64,000 nt of DNA from Methylomonas rivi (GTDB taxonomy: Bacteria; Pseudomonadota; Gammaproteobacteria; Methylococcales; Methylomonadaceae): assembly GCF_024505165.1 (NCBI RefSeq), contig NZ_JANIBK010000005.1, positions 1 to 64,000 of the forward strand, in the 5' to 3' direction. The translations under genes were made by a program, and so were the position numbers. Each line of letters opens with the position of its first letter. The stretch's first letter is position 1. A model generated the notes under the pieces. It was not told the origin of the DNA and ran no database searches. It was given only the letters and a program-made list of their open reading frames with translations. Of this stretch, positions 16,883 through 25,036 are shown in pieces.

Positions 16883-17986
16883 ATGGTTTGCTCGCTTAAT
16901 ACTTCTTTGCTGCTTGACGTTATTCAGTTTCCAGGCAATCTTCGTAATTTACCGCTAGACAGCTGGGATAAACTCTTACGTTTGGCAAGAGCCAGTAATC
17001 TTATCGGTCGAATTGCAGAAAGTGTTCATGACCAGAATATGTTGGCTTTTTTGCCTAGTAAGGTTCGTCCTCATATAATTGCCGCACGTATTTTGAGCTT
17101 GCATCAACGTCAGGCTATTCAATGGGAGATTAGGCATTTGGACGATGCATTGCGTAAGCTCGATATTCCAAAAGTTTTGCTCAAAGGTGCCGCTTATACG
17201 ATAAATGATCTCGATGCGGCTCGAGGCAGGCTTTACGGAGATGTTGATTTATTGGTGCCTCGTTCACACCTTGCGAAAGCCGAAGCCGCTTTGATGCTTA
17301 AAGGGTGGAGTGTGGGTAATATCGATGCTTATGATCAGCGCTATTATCGGCAATGGATGCATGAAATTCCACCTATGATTCATTGCCAACGGGGTAGTGC
17401 ACTGGATCTTCACCACAACATACTTCCATTGACCGCTCTGAATAGTCCAAATATTGACCTGTTTTTTCAGAATGCTATTCCATCACGAGTTTCAGGTTTT
17501 GCTGTTTTGGCCCATGAGGATATGGTGCTTCACAGTGCTATACATTTTTTTTATGAAAGTGAATTACGAAATGGCCTTCGTGATTTGATTGATTTAAATT
17601 TCTTAATCAATCAATTTTTGAAGGAGGATCAAAATTTCTGGACACTGCTGGCAGAACGAGCTTATATCACTGGGCTAAGCTGGCCTCTTTTATTGGCTAT
17701 GTCGATGTTGATCGATATGTTGGAAATGAAGGTCCCAGAGAATGTGTATGATAATGTAAAAAAAGCTGCAAAATTGGATGTATTGTCCAGAGTGCTTTTG
17801 CCGAAAATTTATTTACAGGCTTTACAATCTTCACATCCTTTAGACAATAATTTTATTTCAGCAATGAGTCGCTTTGCGATCTATATTAGAGGACATTATT
17901 TAAGAATGCCGGTAAAGTTGTTATTTCCTCATTTAGCACGTAAGGCGGTTGGCCGATTAATTAAGGCTAACAATCGAAAAAAATAA
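16883..17986 (+). CDS. Nucleotidyltransferase family protein (NTP_transf_5 type)
   Basis: A 367-residue protein of the uncharacterised nucleotidyltransferase family PF14907. The diagnostic parts are 'VLLKGAAYTINDL' (about 98-110), with the invariant Lys-Gly, and 'LYGDVDLLVPR' (118-128), with the D-x-D metal ligands of the polymerase-beta fold, then 'MIHCQRGSALDLHHNI'. Its ATG directly abuts the stop of the kinase, so it is almost certainly translated from the same message. Members are found with PqqD-like proteins and HprK-like kinases in peptide-modification loci; the transferred group and acceptor are not known. Confidence 0.85.
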   Translation: MVCSLNTSLLLDVIQFPGNLRNLPLDSWDKLLRLARASNLIGRIAESVHDQNMLAFLPSKVRPHIIAARILSLHQRQAIQWEIRHLDDALRKLDIPKVLLKGAAYTINDLDAARGRLYGDVDLLVPRSHLAKAEAALMLKGWSVGNIDAYDQRYYRQWMHEIPPMIHCQRGSALDLHHNILPLTALNSPNIDLFFQNAIPSRVSGFAVLAHEDMVLHSAIHFFYESELRNGLRDLIDLNFLINQFLKEDQNFWTLLAERAYITGLSWPLLLAMSMLIDMLEMKVPENVYDNVKKAAKLDVLSRVLLPKIYLQALQSSHPLDNNFISAMSRFAIYIRGHYLRMPVKLLFPHLARKAVGRLIKANNRKK

Positions 17987-18155
17987 AAATTTTATATTTT
18001 TTTCGTATAAAACATCGGTTTAATGAGCCAATAACTAATATTTTACATATTTGTAACCTTGATGTATTCGTTTGATTTTTATGATTAAACATTCAATTGT
18101 GTGGCTGTTGGTCATGGTTGGGTCTAAACCAAATCAAGCTTAAAAATATTTAAAT

Positions 18156-19361
18156 ATGAAAGTTTTGCATATCCTGGATCATTCCATTCCCTTGCACAGC
18201 GGTTATACCTTTCGTACCCGGGCTATACTTGAGGAGCAGCGAAAGCTGGGGTGGGAAACATACCATATTACTTCTTCAAAGCATGTTGGCGGGCGTTCGG
18301 CGTGTGAAACCGTTGATGGTTTAAACTTTTTTCGTTCCCCTGATCCCGAAGGCATTTTTACTAATTTTCCTGTTGTCAATCAATGGGCCATTGTTAAGAG
18401 TTTGGAAAGGCGTTTAGACGAAATAATTCCTGAAATCAAGCCGGATATATTGCATGCGCATTCTCCGGCATTGAATGGTTTGGCGGCATTGATGATGTCA
18501 AAAAAATATCGAATTCCCTTGGTCTACGAATGCAGGGCGTTTTGGGAGGATGCAGCAGTCAATCACGGTACCACGAAAGAAGACAGTCTGCGCTACCGTA
18601 TCAGCAAGGCATTGGAAACCTATGTCTTCAAACGGGCCGATGCGGTAACCACCCTTTGCGAAGGCCTGAGAAACGATATTATTAGTAGAGGGGTAAAGGC
18701 CGATAAAGTTACTGTGATTCCGAATGCAGTCGATATAAATAAATTCGCCTGCAGTGAGATTCCTGATCCCGTGCTTACGCAAGAGTTAAATTTGGTCGAT
18801 AAACAAGTGCTCGGTTTTATCGGTTCATTTTATGCTTACGAGGGTTTGGCGCTACTTTTGAATGCTTTGCCTGACATTATTCGGCATCAACCCAATGTTA
18901 GAGTGTTGCTTGTGGGTGGTGGGCCGCAGGTTAAACAACTTAAAGACAAAATCAAGGAGCTTGATTTACAGGACTTTGTCTTAATGACCGGGCGGGTTCC
19001 TCATGACCGGATTCAACGCTATTATAATTTAATTGATATTTTAATTTATCCAAGTTTTTCTACGCGCTCTACAGAATTATCGGCGCCGCTAAAACCATTG
19101 GAAGCAATGGCAATAGGTTGTGTTGTAGTGGCGTCGGATGTAGGAGGGCACCGCGAATATATTCGTGATCAAGAAACAGGGTATTTGTTTAAGGCTGGCG
19201 ATAAGGAATCATTGGTTCGAACTGTATTAATGGCAATCAAAGAGAAAGGACTTGGGGATAGGATGCGAAAGTCTGCAAGACTTTATGTGAAAAATGAGCG
19301 AAGTTGGTTAAAAGTCGTTAGTAAATATCAATCCGTATATGGCAAATTTTTTGGATTTTAA
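18156..19361 (+). CDS. XrtA-associated glycosyltransferase (GT4, Daro_2409/TIGR04063 type)
   Basis: GT4 glycosyltransferase of 401 residues whose N-terminus 'MKVLHILDHSIPLHSGYTF' and 'TSSKHVGG' segment are characteristic of the exosortase-A-linked TIGR04063 group. The C-terminal Rossmann half has 'GFIGSFYAYEGL' and a donor-site 'LSAPLKPLEAMAIG', again with the conserved glutamates. It follows a 169-base AT-rich gap after the nucleotidyltransferase, so it may have its own promoter. A candidate is TTGATG (18059-18064) with TATGAT (18080-18085), but the 15-base spacing makes this weak. It should add one sugar to the EPS repeat unit. Confidence 0.88.
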   Translation: MKVLHILDHSIPLHSGYTFRTRAILEEQRKLGWETYHITSSKHVGGRSACETVDGLNFFRSPDPEGIFTNFPVVNQWAIVKSLERRLDEIIPEIKPDILHAHSPALNGLAALMMSKKYRIPLVYECRAFWEDAAVNHGTTKEDSLRYRISKALETYVFKRADAVTTLCEGLRNDIISRGVKADKVTVIPNAVDINKFACSEIPDPVLTQELNLVDKQVLGFIGSFYAYEGLALLLNALPDIIRHQPNVRVLLVGGGPQVKQLKDKIKELDLQDFVLMTGRVPHDRIQRYYNLIDILIYPSFSTRSTELSAPLKPLEAMAIGCVVVASDVGGHREYIRDQETGYLFKAGDKESLVRTVLMAIKEKGLGDRMRKSARLYVKNERSWLKVVSKYQSVYGKFFGF

Positions 19362-19537
19362 GGTTATAAATAGATAATGTTGTATGGCGCCTATTTTTAG
19401 CCTTAATCTGCAGTTTTTTATTTCGTTTAATTAAAATTTAGCTGACATTATTGCTCGTGTATATTAAAAAGTGGCTAATGCCGAGTCTAGTAATTTAAAA
19501 TTTTTTGAGTGCCATAAAAACAGGGTAATTGCAAAAT

Positions 19538-20692
19538 ATGAAAATTCTTTACCATCACCGCATTGCTTCAAAAGATGGGCAGTATGTCCACATAGAAGAA
19601 ATGATAAATTCATTGCGAAAAATCGGGCATGAGGTGGTGGTTGTCGAGCCTGCGCAGTTGACAAAAAAGGACTTTGGAAAAAGTTCCGGAGCGGTTCAGT
19701 CGCTACGCAGTTTTTTGCCGGGTTTTATGCATGAGCTTATTGAATTTAGCTATTGTTTTTTTGATTTGTTTAAGCTTGTTTTATCAATTATAAAGCACAA
19801 GCCGGATTGTATTTACGAACGCTACAATTTGTTTTTTATTTCTGGAATATTGGCAAAAAAAATATTTAAATTGCCTTTGATTTTAGAAATTAATGCGCCG
19901 CTTTTTTTTGAGCGACAAAAAAATCATGGCATTCAATTGAGATTGCTAGCAAAGTGGTCGGAAAGGTTTGTGTGGCGGCAGGCTGATTTTGTATTACCCG
20001 TTACGCAAGTGTTGGCACAAATGGTATTAGCGGAAAACGTTAATGATGAACAATGTTTGGTGGTTCCAAACGGAATTAATCAAACAAAATTCTCAACATA
20101 CAACTCTGGAGTAAATGTCAGGGATGTTTTGGGTTTACGGGACAAGCTAATTCTTGGATTTGTTGGATTTGTTAGGACGTGGCATAGGCTTGACAGAGTC
20201 TTGCTGTCAATAAGCGAAAATCCGGATAAAAACTGGCATTTATTATTAATAGGCGATGGGCCTGCAATGCAGGAGCTGCAGCAGCAGAGTGAAAGATTGG
20301 GTATTAATGATAAGGTTAGTTTTATGGGGGTTGTAGACAGGCAGAAAGTTGCTGATTACGTAAATGCTTTTGATATTGCCTTGCAGCCTGATGTTGTCGA
20401 ATATGCTTCCCCTCTTAAGCTTTTTGAATATATGGCCTTAGGCAAGGCAATCTTGGCGCCCGATAGAAAAAATATCTTGGAAATTCTAAAGGACAATGAA
20501 AACGCGCTTTTATTTAATCCAGAGGACGAAGCTTCATTTTCAATGCAGCTAGAGCGGTTATGTTCTTCCAAGGAATTAAGAGATGCTCTTGGTAATATGG
20601 CTAGAAAGACCATGGATGATAAAAAACTGTTTTGGGATGAAAATGCAAAAAAAGTAGAAAGTGTATTTTTGAAATTGTTATCGAAGCAATGA
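19538..20692 (+). CDS. Glycosyltransferase family 4 protein
   Basis: GT-B transferase of 384 residues. Features: 'HRIASKDGQYVHIEEMI' at the acceptor side, 'FVLPVTQVLAQMV' and 'VVPNGINQTKFS' before the interdomain linker, and the donor-site 'YASPLKLFEYMALGKAIL'. I start it at ATG 19538 with AGGG about 13 bases upstream; the in-frame TTG 19529 adds three residues only. It is preceded by a 176-base AT-rich gap without a recognisable terminator and overlaps the next gene by four bases (ATGA). The sugar transferred cannot be told from sequence. Confidence 0.87.
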   Translation: MKILYHHRIASKDGQYVHIEEMINSLRKIGHEVVVVEPAQLTKKDFGKSSGAVQSLRSFLPGFMHELIEFSYCFFDLFKLVLSIIKHKPDCIYERYNLFFISGILAKKIFKLPLILEINAPLFFERQKNHGIQLRLLAKWSERFVWRQADFVLPVTQVLAQMVLAENVNDEQCLVVPNGINQTKFSTYNSGVNVRDVLGLRDKLILGFVGFVRTWHRLDRVLLSISENPDKNWHLLLIGDGPAMQELQQQSERLGINDKVSFMGVVDRQKVADYVNAFDIALQPDVVEYASPLKLFEYMALGKAILAPDRKNILEILKDNENALLFNPEDEASFSMQLERLCSSKELRDALGNMARKTMDDKKLFWDENAKKVESVFLKLLSKQ

Positions 20693-21882
20693 ACCCTATA
20701 AACTGTCTTGTGGTAACTACGCTTTACCCAAACTCTATTCAATTTAGACACGGTGTGTTTGTAGAGACCCGAGTGCAGCATCTCAGCCGAAGCGGTAGGG
20801 TTAATATCGAGGTAATTGCCCCCGTACCTTGGGTGCCGTTTAAATCCAGGTTTTTTCCAGAGTATTCCAAATTAGTTGACGTACCTCGATATGAGCTATG
20901 GCATGGACTCAATGTGTATCACCCACGGTATTTAGTCGTACCCAAAATTGGCATGCTGGCCACGCCAATATTTCTTGCGATTACCCTTTTTTGGGAGATT
21001 TTACACTTAAATAATAAAGGCCATAAGTTTGATATTATTGACGCCCATTATTATTATCCGGACGGGGTGGCCGTTGCGATAGTTGCAAAACTTTTAAAAA
21101 TTCCCTTGCTGATTACGGCCAGGGGAACCGATATAAATCTGATATCCAACTTTACCATTCCTAGAAAAATGATAGTGTGGGCGAGCAAGATTGCACGCTT
21201 TAATCTTGCGGTTTGTGAAGCTTTACGTCGACGCATGGTGGATATTGGCTTTGATGAAACTGCCACTGGCGTATATAGAAATGGTGTGGATTTAAATTTG
21301 TTCCATCCTTTTTTTATGCGGGATGAAATGAGGCAAAAATGGAACGTGCGGCGTCATTTGCTGATTAGCGTTGGCTATTTAATAGAAAGAAAGGGCCATC
21401 ATTTATTGATCGAAGCCATGTCGTCATTGCCGGATTATGAGCTATTCATCGTGGGCGACGGAGAATGGCGAGAAAAATTGGAGCTATTGGCCAAACAACA
21501 TGCTGTGCAAGAGAGGGTGCGGTTTATTGGCGAGGTTCCGCAGCAACAATTACCCGAGTTATATAACATTGCCGATGCTTTAGTATTGGCTTCCAGCCGG
21601 GAAGGGTGGGCTAATGTGCTGCTTGAAGCGATGGCCTGCGGCACTCCGGTGGTCGCCACGCGTATTTGGGGCACGCCAGAAGTCGTTCAAGCCCCGGAAG
21701 CGGGGGTGTTATGCAAAGAGCGAAGCGTTCAAGGTATCATTGAAGCCGTCGAGTGCTTGTTTGATAATTATCCCGACCGGCAAAAAACCCGGCAATATGC
21801 GGAAAAATTTTCCTGGCAGGAAACTACAGAGGGGCTTTTAGCATTGATTTCCGAAGTTAATCGATCTAATTTACAGCAATGA
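20689..21882 (+). CDS. Glycosyltransferase family 4 protein
   Basis: GT4 transferase of 397 residues translated from an ATG that overlaps the preceding stop (ATGA). N-terminal part 'TTLYPNSIQFRHGVFVETR' is that of GT4 enzymes acting on undecaprenyl-linked acceptors; 'DIIDAHYYYPDGVA' and 'LITARGTDINL' follow. The C-terminal part carries 'ISVGYLIERKGHHLLIEA' and the donor-site 'SREGWANVLLEAMACGTPVVA'. Its stop again overlaps the next start by four bases, so three genes from 19538 to 23663 look like one translationally coupled unit. Confidence 0.9.
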   Translation: MNPINCLVVTTLYPNSIQFRHGVFVETRVQHLSRSGRVNIEVIAPVPWVPFKSRFFPEYSKLVDVPRYELWHGLNVYHPRYLVVPKIGMLATPIFLAITLFWEILHLNNKGHKFDIIDAHYYYPDGVAVAIVAKLLKIPLLITARGTDINLISNFTIPRKMIVWASKIARFNLAVCEALRRRMVDIGFDETATGVYRNGVDLNLFHPFFMRDEMRQKWNVRRHLLISVGYLIERKGHHLLIEAMSSLPDYELFIVGDGEWREKLELLAKQHAVQERVRFIGEVPQQQLPELYNIADALVLASSREGWANVLLEAMACGTPVVATRIWGTPEVVQAPEAGVLCKERSVQGIIEAVECLFDNYPDRQKTRQYAEKFSWQETTEGLLALISEVNRSNLQQ

Positions 21883-23663
21883 CAAAATATATAGGCTGGC
21901 TTGGAGCAAAGCTCCAAATAAACGAGTTGCGGACATTGTGCGACGGGATGGCAACGAATGAAAATTTGGCGTCTTGGGATGGCTTAGGCTATGGCTTTGC
22001 CGCGGACACCGAAGCATTCGTGCAAGCAGACCAATGCCTTTTGATGGCCGTAAATCCGCTTGTAAAAATCGGCCAATTAGAACATTGTTTAAATGCCTAT
22101 CGGCAGCAAGGGGGAGATTTTGTAACTAAGCAAGCCGATCCGCGGGCCTGGGTTTTGATTGATGCGCGGCGGCAAAGTCTGATTTTGGCTAGCGACCCCA
22201 TCGGGCTAAGCAACATTTATTATGCCCAGACTCATGACGGCATCGTGTTCGGATCCAGTGCCGATTTTGTTATCCGCCATCCCGATGTCGGTACAGAGAT
22301 TTCTGTACAAAGTATATACGATTACGTTTACTTCCATCATTGTCCCAGCCCAAATACGATTTACCGGCAGGTTAAAAAACTGGAAGGTGGGCAATACCTG
22401 ATTTATCAGGATGGCGAGATAAGTCTGAAACGTTATTGGCAGCCGGTATTCCAGGAGCGGATGTCCGGTAATTTGCATCAGGCCGGCCAAGAACTGCGGC
22501 AATTGCTGGTGGATACGGTCGGTTCCATGGCGGAAACCGAAAAAAACACCGGCGCGTTTTTGAGCGGCGGCCTGGATAGCTCTAGTGTCGCGGGCGCATT
22601 GGCCCAAGTGTTTCCGGGCCAGGCGAAAACCTTTTCCATGGGTTTTCCCGTGGAAGGCTACAACGAAATCGAATATGCCAATATAGCCGTCAAGCATTTC
22701 AATACCCGTCAGCACGAATATTATGTCACGCCGGAAGACACCGTTGCCGCCGTGCCATTAATAGCGAGTTATTACGACGAGCCGTTCGGCAACTCTTCCG
22801 CATTGGCCGCGTATTATTGTGCGAAATTAGCCAAAGATAATGGCGTGACTCGATTGCTGGCAGGCGATGGCGGCGACGAAATTTTTGCAGGGAATGAACG
22901 TTATGCCAAACAGATGTTGTTTGACCATTACCATCGCCTGCCGGGATTTGCAAAACTGGCTTTGGAAGCAGGTTTATACCGTTTGCCCCAAGCATTGGCC
23001 GAAAGCAAAATCCCTTTTAAAGCAAAACGCTATATCGAGCAGGCTAAAACGCCAATGCCGGACCGTTTACAGGATTACAATTATTTGCATCGGCATGATA
23101 TTAACGATATTTTTCAGGCCGGATTTCTGGCTCAGATCGATGTTGCCGAACCTTTGCAACTGCTCAGGGATTGCTATCGGCGCCCGGAAAATGCCAGCAC
23201 ACTGAACCGCATGCTTTACCTGGATTGGAAAACCACCTTGCACGACAACGACTTGGTCAAAGTCAACCGGATGTGCGAAATGGCCGGGGTCGAGGTGTAT
23301 TATCCGTTGCTGGATCAGCGTATCGTGGATTTATCCTGCCGAATTCCCTCAATGGATAAATTAAAAGGCCAAAAGCTGCGCTGGTTTTACAAGCAAGCCA
23401 TGGCCGATTTCCTGCCCGATCGAATCATCAACAAACCCAAGCATGGCTTCGGCTTGCCGTTCGGTATCTGGCTAAAAGACCATCAGCCCTTAAAAGAGTT
23501 GGCTTACGATGCCATACAGGCACTGAAAAAACGCGATTATTTTCAGCCGCGGTTTCTCGACCACGCCATGGAAATGCATCAAAGCATCCATGCCGCTTAT
23601 TATGGCGAATTGATCTGGATATTGATGATGTTGGAATTATGGTTTCAAGGCAAACGCCTTTAG
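21879..23663 (+). CDS. Asparagine-synthetase-like protein lacking the N-terminal glutaminase cysteine
   Basis: AsnB-fold protein of 594 residues. The C-terminal ATP-pyrophosphatase half is intact: 'FLSGGLDSSS' (227-236), 'LLAGDGGDEIFAGNERY', 'LDWKTTLHDNDLVKVNRM' and 'KPKHGFGLPFGIW'. The N-terminal half keeps the Ntn-hydrolase outline ('LASDPIGLSNIYY', 'GIVFGSSADF') but begins 'MTKYIGWLG' with no Cys2, so it cannot use glutamine in the usual way. It may take free ammonia, activate a carboxylate for another nucleophile, or act as the cyclase-type enzymes of lasso-peptide pathways do. Its location after three glycosyltransferases favours modification of the EPS; the PqqD/HprK set 4 kb upstream keeps a peptide role open. 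Confidence 0.85.
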   Translation: MTKYIGWLGAKLQINELRTLCDGMATNENLASWDGLGYGFAADTEAFVQADQCLLMAVNPLVKIGQLEHCLNAYRQQGGDFVTKQADPRAWVLIDARRQSLILASDPIGLSNIYYAQTHDGIVFGSSADFVIRHPDVGTEISVQSIYDYVYFHHCPSPNTIYRQVKKLEGGQYLIYQDGEISLKRYWQPVFQERMSGNLHQAGQELRQLLVDTVGSMAETEKNTGAFLSGGLDSSSVAGALAQVFPGQAKTFSMGFPVEGYNEIEYANIAVKHFNTRQHEYYVTPEDTVAAVPLIASYYDEPFGNSSALAAYYCAKLAKDNGVTRLLAGDGGDEIFAGNERYAKQMLFDHYHRLPGFAKLALEAGLYRLPQALAESKIPFKAKRYIEQAKTPMPDRLQDYNYLHRHDINDIFQAGFLAQIDVAEPLQLLRDCYRRPENASTLNRMLYLDWKTTLHDNDLVKVNRMCEMAGVEVYYPLLDQRIVDLSCRIPSMDKLKGQKLRWFYKQAMADFLPDRIINKPKHGFGLPFGIWLKDHQPLKELAYDAIQALKKRDYFQPRFLDHAMEMHQSIHAAYYGELIWILMMLELWFQGKRL

Positions 23664-23678
23664 CATTCAATCGCGGAA

Positions 23679-23704
23679 CGGTGCTTAAAAGGGTTTAAGC
23701 ACCG
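23679..23704. terminator. Perfect 11-bp stem at the convergent end of the EPS locus
   Basis: CGGTGCTTAAA (23679-23689) and TTTAAGCACCG (23694-23704) form a perfect 11-base stem with a 4-base loop, 15 bases after the stop of the asparagine-synthetase-like gene. It overlaps the last codons of the opposing hemJ-like gene. It could end transcription from both sides, but neither strand shows a clear T-run after the stem. Confidence 0.45.
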
Positions 23705-24110
23705 CCAGCCAAACGATGGCGATTAAAAAAATGACCGGTACTTCGTTCACCCAGCGAAAATAGACATGGCTGTGTTGATTGCTGTCATGTTTAAATGCCA
23801 GCAGCCACTTGCCGCAGAACAAGTGGTAAATCACCATTAGCACCAGCAAGCTGAGTTTGGCATGCAGCCAGCCCGCCGCCGAATACAATGACCAAGCATA
23901 ATCGGCCAACATCCATATCCCAAATAGCAGAGTTAAAATCATGCCCGGTGTCATAATGCCGTAATAAAGTTTGCGTTCCATGACTTTGAAACGCTCGTTG
24001 CTAATCTCGTCGTTGCTCATGGCGTGATATACGAACAGCCTGGGCAGATAAAATAAACCGGCAAACCAAGTCACCATGAAAATCAAATGTAATGCTTTTA
24101 ACCAAAGCAT
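23685..24110 (-). CDS. hemJ: HemJ/CopD-like membrane protein (protoporphyrinogen IX oxidase type)
   Basis: A 141-residue inner-membrane protein with four predicted spans. 'MLWLKALHLIFMVTWFAGLF' places a conserved histidine in the first span, 'RKLYYGIMTPGMILTLLFG' precedes the second, 'WLHAKLSLLVLMVIYHLF' carries the conserved His/Lys pair of the third, and the last span ends near the C-terminus. These match HemJ (TIGR00701/UPF0093), the oxygen-independent oxidase converting protoporphyrinogen IX to protoporphyrin IX in haem synthesis. It is transcribed towards the EPS locus and is not part of it. Length is typical. Confidence 0.85.
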   Translation of the reverse strand: MLWLKALHLIFMVTWFAGLFYLPRLFVYHAMSNDEISNERFKVMERKLYYGIMTPGMILTLLFGIWMLADYAWSLYSAAGWLHAKLSLLVLMVIYHLFCGKWLLAFKHDSNQHSHVYFRWVNEVPVIFLIAIVWLAVLKPF

Positions 24111-24279
24111 GGACGGCTTACTCCTGTTTGTTGGATCGGATATAAATAGCTACGAAGGACGCGAGAAAATCGAATTACCTCGCATATTAAGGGTTTATAA
24201 GGGCCGAATCGCCGTCTACGCCGTCAGGTAGCCTTTTTATTGCTATTCTTGCATAAAATATTTTTTCACGGAGGATTTG

Positions 24280-24369
24280 ATGGCCCGGTTTTCTAAAAAT
24301 TTATTGCATGGCGCCGCGGTTGAAGCCATGGAGTTTATGATCGATCCGATGGATACCTTGAACACTTGA
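24280..24369 (+). CDS. Possible 29-residue small protein upstream of the phosphatase
   Basis: A short frame with ATG 24280 and a strong Shine-Dalgarno (GGAGG at 24270-24274, about 5 bases away) encodes 29 residues containing three further methionines (start 'MARFSKNLL', end 'DPMDTLNT'). Its stop overlaps a TTG that is in frame with the phosphatase gene. I do not recognise it. It could be a real microprotein, a leader peptide coupling translation of the phosphatase, or chance. Confidence 0.35.
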   Translation: MARFSKNLLHGAAVEAMEFMIDPMDTLNT

Positions 24370-24383
24370 GCGGTATCGCCCGT

Positions 24384-24995
24384 ATGTCGACGGTGAAATT
24401 ACAGCAGACTGCGATCGATTTGCTTAGGCACGGGGAGGTGAGGGGCGAGGCGTGTTTTCGCGGCAGAACGGACGATCCATTAACCGAATTGGGCTGGCGG
24501 CAAATGTTCCGACAATGCCGGGGCCGGCAATGGCAAGTTGTGGTCAGTTCCCCGCTTAGCCGATGCGCTGCTTTCGCTTCGGCTTGGGCGCGGGAGCAGA
24601 AAACCGAAATTGCCATCGAGCCGGCTTGGGCGGAACTGGATTTCGGCGATTGGGAAGGCCTTAGCGCGGAACAGATCAATCGCATGAGTCCGCACGCCTT
24701 GCAGTCGTTTTACCGGCAACCGCTGGATTTTACCCCGCCGAACGCCGAAAGTTATTCGCACTTTTCCACCCGGGTCCGGCATGCATGGGATGAACTTTTA
24801 AATAAGCATGCCGGCCAAACCGTGCTGGTGGTGACCCATGCCGGGGTTGTTAGAACCCTGTATTCGCAATTATTGAATTTCCCCCCGCGGCACGGTTTCC
24901 AAATCGACGTACCGCACGCTTGTTTGACCCGGTTCAGTTGTTTTGATGACGAACATGGCAGATTCGTACAGTTGAACTTCCATAAGCCTATTTGA
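24384..24995 (+). CDS. Histidine phosphatase family protein (CobC/PhoE-like)
   Basis: Phosphoglycerate-mutase-fold phosphatase of about 203 residues. The catalytic 'LLRHGE' motif is near the N-terminus, followed by 'GRTDDPLTELG', 'VVSSPLSRCAAFA', 'ELDFGDWEGLS' with the acid/base glutamate context, and the second catalytic histidine in 'VVTHAGVVRT'. Alpha-ribazole phosphatase (CobC) of cobalamin synthesis has this layout, but no other cobalamin gene is nearby, so substrate is open. I start it at ATG 24384; an in-frame TTG at 24366 that overlaps the stop of the preceding small frame is an alternative start adding six residues. Confidence 0.82.
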   Translation: MSTVKLQQTAIDLLRHGEVRGEACFRGRTDDPLTELGWRQMFRQCRGRQWQVVVSSPLSRCAAFASAWAREQKTEIAIEPAWAELDFGDWEGLSAEQINRMSPHALQSFYRQPLDFTPPNAESYSHFSTRVRHAWDELLNKHAGQTVLVVTHAGVVRTLYSQLLNFPPRHGFQIDVPHACLTRFSCFDDEHGRFVQLNFHKPI

Positions 24996-25036
24996 TTACC
25001 TATACTGGCGGCACCGTATTTTTCGCAGGATAAAGT

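Noticed and set aside
22206-22715. 169-residue minus-strand frame within the asparagine-synthetase-like gene
   Set aside because: Antisense to conserved codons of the synthetase and without motifs.
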